Origin: Bacteroides sp.
GTDB lineage: Bacteria; Bacteroidota; Bacteroidia; Bacteroidales; Bacteroidaceae
NCBI GenBank assembly: GCA_015060765.1
Contig: SUXW01000014.1
Span: forward strand, 1-64,000
Length of the DNA stretch: 64,000 bases
Direction: 5' to 3'
The position numbers and the translations under genes were made by a program. Position 1 is the first letter of the stretch. Each line of letters begins with the position of its first letter. The notes beneath the pieces are model-generated. The model saw nothing but the letters and a program-made list of their open reading frames with translations. It ran no database searches and was not told the DNA's origin. Positions 34,620 to 42,505 of this stretch are shown here, one piece after another.

Positions 34620-35765
34620 ATGAAGAAGTTTTATTTTTTGGCAGCCATGGCAAGTGTAGCACTGGCCAGCTGTGTGAACGAAGAATCAGTAGATTACGGA
34701 TTGCAAGAGAGTAACAAGGCAATTGTTTTCAATTCGCCGGTAGTAAGTGGTATGTCGAGAGCTGTACCTGGGGAACAGCCTGTAGAGGGAAAGTATAGTA
34801 TAAACGAAAATTTCCGTGTGTATGCTTGTTGGTCGAACGGTGATTACGATGCAGTCAATTCAAAATGGACAGTAGCTGGTGGAGACCTTTACATGGATAA
34901 TGTAGAAGTAACATATGATGCGACTGTAGGCGGTTGGTCGTCAGATGCAGTAAACGGTGGTCAGATTTATTATTGGCCTAAAACAGGTAAGTTGACTTTC
35001 GCAGCTTATTCGCCTGCTGATGTAAATAGCTTTATTCCCACTTACGACAAGACAGGGTTGAAGGTAAACGCGTTTACTGTAGCCGAAGATGTAGCAAATC
35101 AATATGACTTTATGTTCAGCGACCGTTCATATAACAGAACAGAAAGCAAAAATGAATTGACTCCAGATGCAAATCATACAGGTGGTTCGTACAAGGGTGT
35201 AGACATCCTGTTTCACCATGCTTTGTCATCCATCCAATTTGTAGCCAAAACAGATGAAGCTTATGGAAACACCAAAATCAATATTACAGGTATTGAAATC
35301 CAGAATGCTTATGAAAAGGCAAACTTTGCTGAAGGTATGACAGATGCTGCCAGTGTACAACCCAAGAGTACAGCTGCATGGTCAGGATGGTCAAGCGAAA
35401 AGAACTATACCATCTATAATGATGCTATTGGTCAGAATTTGGTAGACAATGCGGATTATGCCAAGGTGGGTACAACCGCTCTCTTGATTCCTCAGGATTT
35501 GAATCATAGTGATGCAAAAAATATTACTGTAAAAATTGATTATACCATTCAAAATGGTAGTGGCCCTGTATTGCCTCAAACTGCCAGCTTTGTTGTTGGT
35601 AATGGCAATTATACAGAAAGTGGTGCACTTACAGGTACTCACCAAAAATGGCAAATGGGCTACCGTTATACTTACAGAATCATCATCGGTTTGAACAAGA
35701 TTTATTTCTCACCTGAAGTTGATCTTTGGAAAGAAGTAGCTATTACTCCCGATCTTACAATCTAA
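34620..35765 (+). CDS. Fimbrillin family protein, probable major pilin
   Basis: A 381-residue Mfa-like fimbrillin. Signal peptide ends VALASC (Cys18). N-terminal domain: AIVFNSPVVSGMSRA, with ENFRVYACWSNGDY. C-terminal domain ends WQMGYRYTYRIIIGLNKIYF and SPEVDLWKEV, the family's A'/beta-strand signature. In type V pili the lipoprotein is cleaved after an Arg in the N-terminal domain, and the freed strand inserts into the next subunit. The Arg in GMSRAVPG or RVYACW is a candidate site. First pilin gene of the cluster, followed by a stable stem-loop, consistent with being the most abundant subunit. Confidence 0.87.
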   Translation: MKKFYFLAAMASVALASCVNEESVDYGLQESNKAIVFNSPVVSGMSRAVPGEQPVEGKYSINENFRVYACWSNGDYDAVNSKWTVAGGDLYMDNVEVTYDATVGGWSSDAVNGGQIYYWPKTGKLTFAAYSPADVNSFIPTYDKTGLKVNAFTVAEDVANQYDFMFSDRSYNRTESKNELTPDANHTGGSYKGVDILFHHALSSIQFVAKTDEAYGNTKINITGIEIQNAYEKANFAEGMTDAASVQPKSTAAWSGWSSEKNYTIYNDAIGQNLVDNADYAKVGTTALLIPQDLNHSDAKNITVKIDYTIQNGSGPVLPQTASFVVGNGNYTESGALTGTHQKWQMGYRYTYRIIIGLNKIYFSPEVDLWKEVAITPDLTI

Positions 35766-35794
35766 TTCTGATAAAATAAAACAAATATATCAAT

Positions 35795-35822
35795 GCTTGT
35801 CGGGGCATAGGACCCGACAAGC
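35795..35822 (+). terminator. Intra-operon stem-loop without U-tract
   Basis: GCTTGTCGGG (35795-35804) pairs perfectly with CCCGACAAGC (35813-35822). No run of Ts follows, so it is more likely an RNA-stability or partial-termination element separating the first fimbrillin from the minor subunits. Confidence 0.55.
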
Positions 35823-35847
35823 TTCATAACTTACTCAAATAACGAAG

Positions 35848-36975
35848 ATGAACAGACTCCATCGACTTCTTTGGATTCCGACACTTCTGGTGGTTGGTGC
35901 ATGTAGCCACGACGAGAGTTCCTTTCCCCTTGCTCCGCAAGAGGAAAGGATTCCTATTACACTAAATGTGCAGTCGGTGAACGGCATGCAAAACGCTTCG
36001 AGAACCATGATAGACAATCTCGACGATCTAAAGACTGCTTGTACTCCAACGGACGAAGGGGGAGAAGGGAAAGGTATCGGTATTTGGGCAGACTATGACA
36101 TCGATGAATCGGGAAATACAGTAACTTATAATATCTTCAAAAACATTACACTGGTCTATTCGGATTATGAAGGTGACAATCCACACTCCAATTGGAACTA
36201 CAGGGGAGATGAAGCCTTTTGGGTGCCGGGAGGAAAGTATACTTTCACAGCCTATTATCCACAGGAAGAGACCAAGGACTACATTGTGTCGAGCTCGAAC
36301 GCTACGACTTTCATTATAGACTATAATACCAACAGCTTGCAATGCGACCTGATGGTGGCCAGTAATGAAGTGAATACCTTAGAACAGGGATGGAATCAGA
36401 ATGATCCGGTGCAACTGAAGTTCTATCATACCATGGCGGCTGTCAAGATTCAATGCAAATTCGTAGAAGGATATGATTATGAAGATAAACTGACTTCATG
36501 CTGGTTACAGAACACCGAAAAGAAAGATTTCACTACCGTGGGAATGATGGTTTATGGTGATAAGGAAAACCTTGACAATATCCAATGGTTTGAAAATTTC
36601 CAACCATCTGCTACTCAAAAAATATACTATTGGAAAAATTCGGGTGTTGCATTTAAAGACCAAATCCCAGCAAAAGCCTATACGAGTGAAGGAACGACTC
36701 AAGGAAATGCTTTTGCACAAAACGATGGATGGGTGTATATTGTTCCACAGAAGAGTGACGGAACTACCCGCATCTGTTTTACTACCGAAAACGGAGGTAA
36801 TACCGTGTATAGCATTGCTATTCCTAAAACAACCGGTACAGGAACCAATGAGGATGAGTTCTTGCCGGGTTACCGATATACCTACACCATCTCTATCAGC
36901 AAGACTAATTTGGATCTCACGCTCAGTATTGCCGATTGGAACATGCGTGAATCGTCATTCGATATTACCTTTTAA
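35848..36975 (+). CDS. Fimbrillin family protein, accessory subunit
   Basis: A 375-residue lipoprotein (signal peptide ends LLVVGAC, Cys19) with the fimbrillin-like layout: ERIPITLNVQSVNG, the acid-rich GIGIWADYDIDESG, WVPGGKYTFTAYYPQEE, FYHTMAAVKIQCKF, and the closing LPGYRYTYTISISKTNLDLT. It is distinct from the first fimbrillin in sequence and about equal in length. Its position between the major pilin and the minor lipoproteins suggests an accessory or shaft-tip adaptor (like FimC/D/E or Mfa3/4). Confidence 0.83.
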   Translation: MNRLHRLLWIPTLLVVGACSHDESSFPLAPQEERIPITLNVQSVNGMQNASRTMIDNLDDLKTACTPTDEGGEGKGIGIWADYDIDESGNTVTYNIFKNITLVYSDYEGDNPHSNWNYRGDEAFWVPGGKYTFTAYYPQEETKDYIVSSSNATTFIIDYNTNSLQCDLMVASNEVNTLEQGWNQNDPVQLKFYHTMAAVKIQCKFVEGYDYEDKLTSCWLQNTEKKDFTTVGMMVYGDKENLDNIQWFENFQPSATQKIYYWKNSGVAFKDQIPAKAYTSEGTTQGNAFAQNDGWVYIVPQKSDGTTRICFTTENGGNTVYSIAIPKTTGTGTNEDEFLPGYRYTYTISISKTNLDLTLSIADWNMRESSFDITF

Positions 36976-36988
36976 ATCCGACTGACTC

Positions 36989-38671
36989 ATGAACAAGAAT
37001 GTATTCATTGTCCTACTGATGCTATTAGTCATTGCTTGCCAAAACGAGCAGGACGAGCAACTGTTGAAAGATAGTCCGGCCAGCCTTTGTTTCAAATTGT
37101 CTCTTCCTGAACTGTCTGTTAATGGCCGAAGCATAACATCGGATCCGACCAATAAAACCAATCAGTGGACTGACTGGGAAAAGGCGGTGGACGGAAGATT
37201 CTTTTATCGGCTCACTCTCTTTCTGATAGACAAGGAAGACCGACTGGTGGGGTATAGAGACCTCAGTCCCAACAATCAACCGACAACACTTGCCGTGGAA
37301 TTCAAGTATGATGAACCGCAAAATGGGAGCATCGAAAAATTGAATAGTGGAGAATATACTTTGATGGCCGTAGCCAACTATTCTGCTTACTCGGCCAATG
37401 ATAAGACATATGACGGATTGGGAGGAAGTAATGGATTTTCATCTACTGTCCAAACTATTTTCAATGATTTTAATAAGGAAGAAGGGATAGTCAATTTCAC
37501 TACAACCTATAAAGATGATATTATGGACTACACCATCGATGCTGGAGATGACTATGTATGTCCACAGACACCGCAAGCCCTAACGTTGGTGAAACATATC
37601 CAACTACAGCCGGGTGACAATACGATGGTGGGCGAAATGATAAGAACTTATTCGCGTGTACGCATTGAAATAGAAAACAACAGTGCCACTGATCCATTGG
37701 CTGTCAATAATTTTAAGTTTGTGAACTTCAAGGCACAGAAACAGGCATACTTGTTCAGTTTGCCCGATGATGAAGAAAGAAACTATAATTTTGAATCAGG
37801 TGTTCCTTCATTGACTAGCGACGACGCATTGGCCAAGTTTCAGACATACATTGAAACAAACCGTATTCCCGTGATGGATGCCACTAATACCACTCAGACT
37901 GACAATAAGAAGGTATTGTATGATGCCTATATCTTAGAAAGTAAATCGGATGATACATATACTTATAAATTGGATGTGGAATACGTGGGCCGAAAATATA
38001 CTTCTCCCATACCCAATCTTTCGGAGGAAGCTTATACAGAGCCGACGGAAATTGATAGTAATTATGAAAACAGTTATTACGTGATACAGAATACACGAAG
38101 TAACAAATACATTTATAATACTTTGGAAGGTAAATTGGAGCAAACTAAACTGGAAAACACCTCTTGTAACCGATACATGTGGAAACTGGAGAAGAGGGAA
38201 GAAGGAGGATATTACATTAAAAACAAATATTCAGAAAATTTCATAGGATATCCTAATGGTAGCATTACCAGTATTGTTGGCGATAAAGATACTTATTTTT
38301 TATTTACCACTCTTAACCATACTAACGGAGGATTCAAAATGCAGGCAATAAAAGGGGATACTAAAACTTATTTGAATGATTATGGAGGTGCTGGCAATGT
38401 AATTGGTGGATATTCCTCAGAGACAGATGGAGGTAGTGGATTTAAATTTTACGAAGCTACCTTGGAAACCAAAGAGGCAACATTCAAAGATAATGTCATT
38501 CTGGAAACCATAGCTTCGACGGGACATTCCAATCCTGTGACGAGCATCAAACGAAACGATTTCATCAGTGCTATCGTAACGGTGACATACAACGAAAAGA
38601 AAGATGAAGGGTATTTTGACTTCGTTGTGGTACCTTGGCAGACTGGTGGAGGAGACATTGAATTCAACTAA
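36989..38671 (+). CDS. Minor fimbrial lipoprotein with beta-trefoil-like insertion
   Basis: A 560-residue lipoprotein (signal peptide ends LLVIAC, Cys17). Residues about 30-340 fit the FimB/Mfa2-type pattern (FFYRLTLFLIDKEDRLVGYR, GEYTLMAVANYSAYS, YSRVRIEIENNS). Inserted at about 361-490 is a module with three repeats of the shape YYVIQNTRSNKYIYN, GYYIKNKYSENFIGY and FKMQAIKGDTKTYLN, each ending in a bulky residue before Gly/Trp-rich turns. This looks like a ricin-type beta-trefoil. After it the chain returns to the outer strand of the host domain (FISAIVTVTYNEKKDEGYFD). A glycan-binding fimbrial subunit is inferred. Confidence 0.72.
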   Translation: MNKNVFIVLLMLLVIACQNEQDEQLLKDSPASLCFKLSLPELSVNGRSITSDPTNKTNQWTDWEKAVDGRFFYRLTLFLIDKEDRLVGYRDLSPNNQPTTLAVEFKYDEPQNGSIEKLNSGEYTLMAVANYSAYSANDKTYDGLGGSNGFSSTVQTIFNDFNKEEGIVNFTTTYKDDIMDYTIDAGDDYVCPQTPQALTLVKHIQLQPGDNTMVGEMIRTYSRVRIEIENNSATDPLAVNNFKFVNFKAQKQAYLFSLPDDEERNYNFESGVPSLTSDDALAKFQTYIETNRIPVMDATNTTQTDNKKVLYDAYILESKSDDTYTYKLDVEYVGRKYTSPIPNLSEEAYTEPTEIDSNYENSYYVIQNTRSNKYIYNTLEGKLEQTKLENTSCNRYMWKLEKREEGGYYIKNKYSENFIGYPNGSITSIVGDKDTYFLFTTLNHTNGGFKMQAIKGDTKTYLNDYGGAGNVIGGYSSETDGGSGFKFYEATLETKEATFKDNVILETIASTGHSNPVTSIKRNDFISAIVTVTYNEKKDEGYFDFVVVPWQTGGGDIEFN

Positions 38672-38684
38672 ATTGGGAATTTGT

Positions 38685-41600
38685 ATGAAAAGACTGATAT
38701 ATTGCTTGCTGATTTTAGCCGTTATATGGAACGGATGCACAGATGAGGAAATTGTTTCAAATAAATCGTCTGTAGGCAAGGAGGTATGGATGAACATTCC
38801 TTTCGGTGCACAGGATAATGGTGAGGTAAAAGTGACTACCCGTGCTACTATCGGTGTGGTGCCCGAATCGCGTGTCTACAATTTGTTTGTCTATTTGTTT
38901 GTGGACGGTAAGCGCGTATATGCCCATTACTTTGATAATGAAAACATGATGGTGACGAAGGAAGATGCGATTGGTGCTGAAGTAAACTGCTGGTATGTGG
39001 AAAATCAGACGGATGCCAATGGACAAACCCAAGGAACTATCCGGGCCAAGGCGCCTTCGTTTACCAATGGTACCATGTATATCATTGCCAATATTGATGC
39101 TGACATGGTGAATATCTCGCCGGAAAAACTGAACTACCTTCACGAAGAAAGCGAAATAGAATCATTGGCTGCTACCTTGAATCAGGAAATTACTTCACGG
39201 AACGGTTATTTTCCTATGTCGGCAAAATTAGAAGGTATATCGGTAAGTGAAGAAAATGGTACCTTTACACCTGCCAATCAATTCCCTATCCAGTTGGAAC
39301 GCCTTGATGCAAAAGTGGAAGTGAAAGTACGTGTCGCTTCGGGCAATGAAATCTCGGATACGGAAAACGGTATTACCACCAAGCAAGCCTTACGCGAATT
39401 TGTGCCCGAATCGTGGCGGGTGGTCAACCTGCCCAAAGGGACCTATGCCATCGGCCGAGAGGATGCCGACTATGAGGTTGCCGGATACTTCGATACCGAA
39501 CCGGTGGCTTTTGAAACCACCGGAAGTGAAGAATTTACTTATACGGATGCGAATGGAGATGACAAGACCGTAACCGGTGATGTAGATGGATTCTCGTTTT
39601 ATATGTTAGAAAACCGGGAGGCCATGAAAAAAACGGTAGATGGTAACTATCATTTACGTGACATGCGTACAAAAGATCCGACTACAGGGAAATACATGGA
39701 AGAAGGAGACAAGTGGGAATATGCACCCGAAAAGGGTACTTATTTGGAAATAAAGGGAGATATCCTGATGGATGTGGATGTGACCAACGAAAAGAAACAA
39801 CAACTGACTGCCCAGGTAACTTACTATATCCATTTGGGAAACATCAATAAGTCTAAAGATGATTATTCTATCCAACGGAACACACACTACACTTACACCA
39901 TCACTATCAAGGGAGTGAATAAAATTGAATTGGAAGTTACCAGTTCGGCAGAGAACGATCCTACTAAAGTAAAAGAAGAAGAGTCGGGCGCTACCGGTAT
40001 GGTATATGTTGCCAAGGAGGCGACTTATACATTTGATGCCCACTATAGCCAGCGTGTATTCTGTTTTGATGCGGCATTTGTCAATCCGGAGACCGTAACT
40101 TGGTATGTGAAGACTCCTTTTGGAAAGGAAGGGTCACCCAACAAGGTGGATGATACGGAAGTACCTTCGGGTATGGACTATAAATGGGTGGAATTTATGG
40201 TAAACGAAATAGATGAAACGACGGGGGCATATTCAAGAAATAATCAGGCTTATCCGGGATACAAGAACAATCCCAACAATGAGAAAAGCAAAAATTTGAT
40301 GGACGTGGTGGAATTTACCAAATACATCAAAGACCAGAAAAGAAATTTGGAAAGAGGATTACCTCATGATTTTAAAGAGGAAACAGATACAGCATATCCA
40401 GAGGGGAAACAGGAAAGAAAGAGAATTTGGATAACGGTATTTGTCAACGAATACTATTACGAGAAAGATCCCATTACCGGTGAAGCCCGTGAAGGATTGT
40501 GGAAGGAATTTGTGAACCAACCCAACCGTTTGATGCATATCCTCAGTGACAGCCGTGAAAGTTTGGACGGTGAAAGCTCATCTACAGGGAGTGTCATCAC
40601 CATCCGACAACGTTCCATCCAGACACCCTATAATATCAATAAAGCTTCATTAACAAATGGATGGGGATGTGAAGTTGTTGACGAAACGGCAGGTAGAGGT
40701 CTTTTCTTCTATAGTTCTAAAGAAAAAATGGGAACAGAAAATGATAATGATAATTATACAAATTCTGTGATATCTAACAATTCCGAATTTAATGGAAGGT
40801 ATAATACAGCTATTTTATGGGGGGTGTTGACTAATAGCAGTTCCCCTTCATTTGAAGGAGTTGAGTGGAAAGACTTTTTGGATTATTCACGTCCCAATGA
40901 TTATATAAATGAAGATGGTTTGCAAACGGATTTTTTGCTTGATGATTATGCAGTATTACGTTATGCTCCTATCATGAGAAATCGTGATAATAATGGAAAC
41001 GGTAAAATAGATGCAGATGAAATAAGATGGTATATCGCTTCAATAGACCAACTTTATGGACTTTATTTTGGACAGTTGGGATTATCCAGTGACGCTATAC
41101 TCTATTCTGCAGAAAATGCATCACAAACAGGAAATTATGATTCATCCCATCCTTTTGCTGGTGCCCATAAGTGGAGAAATCATATAGTTAGCAGTACTAG
41201 TACAGGAGGACCTCCTGTCACTTTGTGGGGTGAAGAAGGTATTTCTGTCAGCAATTATGGAAACAGATACAAAAAACCAGCTCCCTATTCCGTTCGCTGT
41301 GTACGTAATTTAGGAATGGACTATGCAAGTGAAGAGGAAGCTAGAGATGCATTGCTGGACAAGGAAGCTATATCCACTAAACTAGTAAATGTTATAGCAC
41401 CGGAATCTATAACTACGAATGCTACCTATAAGTTTGATTTGACGAACATTAATGATAAGTCACTGCGATTCTATACCACTCGTGAACTGGAACCTGGCAA
41501 CGAACATAGTGAAATGAGTAGACTGTATTATGGTTTTCAGACGGGAGCGATGACGGAAACCGGACTTTATCAAAGTAATGGTAGTGGACTGTATTACGAT

Positions 41601-41861
41601 TTGATTGCAGGTAAATCACCCTGTACCGAAGAATGGCGTGTACCTAATGTACGCGAAGGTGCCTTAATGTCACTTTATTGTTCTGGTAGTTGGTGGGATG
41701 GAAATATTACAGTCAGCAGTTTCTATTCAAATGGGACTTCACCTTGGGGGAATGGAAATGATACACAAAGTCCAAGTTGGCAATTTAATTATAAATATGA
41801 ATCTATTGGTACGTCGGGAGTGAATCGGACACGTATGGTTCAAGACTGGTATCCGGAATAG
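38685..41861 (+). CDS. DUF4906-type large fimbrial tip lipoprotein
   Basis: A 1,058-residue lipoprotein from ATG 38685 (signal peptide MKRLIYCLLILAVIWNGC). The start is preferred over the longer frame to 38604, because that overlaps the previous gene. N-terminal fimbrial fold: ESRVYNLFVYLFVDGKRVYA, RLDAKVEVKVRVASG. A middle region holds HYTYTITIKGVNKIELEV, as in DUF4906 proteins. Near residue 765 lies RDNNGNGKIDADE, an EF-hand-like calcium loop. The C-terminal quarter, with EEWRVPNVREGALMSLYCSG and many Trp/Gly/Ser, resembles the lectin-like FISUMP/C-type fold. Last gene of the fimbrial operon; probably the tip adhesin. Confidence 0.75.
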   Translation: MKRLIYCLLILAVIWNGCTDEEIVSNKSSVGKEVWMNIPFGAQDNGEVKVTTRATIGVVPESRVYNLFVYLFVDGKRVYAHYFDNENMMVTKEDAIGAEVNCWYVENQTDANGQTQGTIRAKAPSFTNGTMYIIANIDADMVNISPEKLNYLHEESEIESLAATLNQEITSRNGYFPMSAKLEGISVSEENGTFTPANQFPIQLERLDAKVEVKVRVASGNEISDTENGITTKQALREFVPESWRVVNLPKGTYAIGREDADYEVAGYFDTEPVAFETTGSEEFTYTDANGDDKTVTGDVDGFSFYMLENREAMKKTVDGNYHLRDMRTKDPTTGKYMEEGDKWEYAPEKGTYLEIKGDILMDVDVTNEKKQQLTAQVTYYIHLGNINKSKDDYSIQRNTHYTYTITIKGVNKIELEVTSSAENDPTKVKEEESGATGMVYVAKEATYTFDAHYSQRVFCFDAAFVNPETVTWYVKTPFGKEGSPNKVDDTEVPSGMDYKWVEFMVNEIDETTGAYSRNNQAYPGYKNNPNNEKSKNLMDVVEFTKYIKDQKRNLERGLPHDFKEETDTAYPEGKQERKRIWITVFVNEYYYEKDPITGEAREGLWKEFVNQPNRLMHILSDSRESLDGESSSTGSVITIRQRSIQTPYNINKASLTNGWGCEVVDETAGRGLFFYSSKEKMGTENDNDNYTNSVISNNSEFNGRYNTAILWGVLTNSSSPSFEGVEWKDFLDYSRPNDYINEDGLQTDFLLDDYAVLRYAPIMRNRDNNGNGKIDADEIRWYIASIDQLYGLYFGQLGLSSDAILYSAENASQTGNYDSSHPFAGAHKWRNHIVSSTSTGGPPVTLWGEEGISVSNYGNRYKKPAPYSVRCVRNLGMDYASEEEARDALLDKEAISTKLVNVIAPESITTNATYKFDLTNINDKSLRFYTTRELEPGNEHSEMSRLYYGFQTGAMTETGLYQSNGSGLYYDLIAGKSPCTEEWRVPNVREGALMSLYCSGSWWDGNITVSSFYSNGTSPWGNGNDTQSPSWQFNYKYESIGTSGVNRTRMVQDWYPE

Positions 41862-41929
41862 TTAAGATTTTTTTTGCGAGGTTTGCTATAATAGGAGAAG
41901 ATTGGACGCTATGTAACCATCTTCCGAGG

Positions 41930-41962
41930 AGAGGCTGCTCCGGACGGAGCGGCCCTTCTTGT
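41930..41962 (+). terminator. Terminator of the fimbrial operon
   Basis: GGCTGCTCC (41933-41941) pairs with GGAGCGGCC (41946-41954) around GGAC, followed by CTTCTTGT. Confidence 0.7.
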
Positions 41963-41984
41963 ATTCTCAGGCATTTCGCAAAAT

Positions 41985-42247
41985 CTCTTGCAACCTTGCA
42001 ACAAGGTCTTTCAATCCATTGATAATCAGTTGGAATACGGTGGCAAGAACCTATAAATCTCTTGCAACACTTGCCACAGGCATAGGGGACGGTTTGTTAA
42101 CGAGGGTATGGAATGTTTCATCGAGGTTGGAATCGGAGCGAAAAAGACACATTTTTTTGGTGGCAAGAGTGGCAAGACGTTACAAGTCTGTTGCCACTGT
42201 AACTCCGGTGACTGTCAGTGTGTTACACGGCCGTTGCAAGAGTGGCA
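41985..42247. repeat. Array of TTGCAAC / GTGGCAAG repeats
   Basis: Copies include CTCTTGCAACCTTGCAAC (41985-42002), GGTGGCAAGAAC (42039-42050), CTCTTGCAACACTTGCCAC (42059-42077), GGTGGCAAGAGTGGCAAG (42159-42176), TTGCCAC (42191-42197) and GTTGCAAGAGTGGCA (42233-42247). Copies occur in both orientations and can pair with each other. I see no credible gene here. The array may be a remnant of a mobile element, an iteron-like site set, or a structured RNA. Confidence 0.5.
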
Positions 42248-42340
42248 TGAGAATGGGAAATCCTCTGACGGAGAGGAAATTTGGGGCAAGAAATAAATGT
42301 GATTACCCCTCCCATAAAAAACGTTCCTAATGATTTGTAC

Positions 42341-42405
42341 AAAAGATACGTATCTTTTGAGTAAACCATACGTATCTTTTGAATAAATCATACGTATGTT
42401 TTTGA
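42341..42405. promoter_or_regulatory. Three 22-bp-spaced direct repeats upstream of the DUF5686 gene
   Basis: ATACGTATCTTTTGA at 42346-42360 and 42368-42382 and ATACGTATGTTTTTGA at 42390-42405. Pitch is exactly 22 bp, two helical turns. The first copy lies inside an 18-bp perfect palindrome AAAAGATACGTATCTTTT (42341-42358). The last overlaps the -33 element of the promoter at 42401-42432. This is the arrangement of a cooperative regulator operator. Confidence 0.65.
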
Positions 42406-42432
42406 ACATCTATTCTGACGGTTGTAAATTTG
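42401..42432 (+). promoter_or_regulatory. Promoter of the DUF5686 gene (P1)
   Basis: TTTG (42401-42404), 20-bp spacer, TAAATTTG (42425-42432): exact consensus. Start near 42438; leader about 68 nt. Confidence 0.75.
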
Positions 42433-42438
42433 TATGTA

Positions 42439-42474
42439 TTTGGAATGGAATGAGAAGCTTTTTATTTATATTTG
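42439..42474 (+). promoter_or_regulatory. Possible second promoter (P2)
   Basis: TATATTTG (42467-42474) is a perfect -7 element; TTTG (42439-42442) is 24 bp upstream, longer than ideal. Confidence 0.4.
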
Positions 42475-42505
42475 CCCGAAGAATATAAATGTTGAAATCA
42501 TAGGA

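Noticed and set aside
41959..42330. 123-codon ORF over the repeat array
   Set aside because: Composition is set by the TTGCAAC/GTGGCAAG repeats, there is no start signal, and the frame holds no motif.
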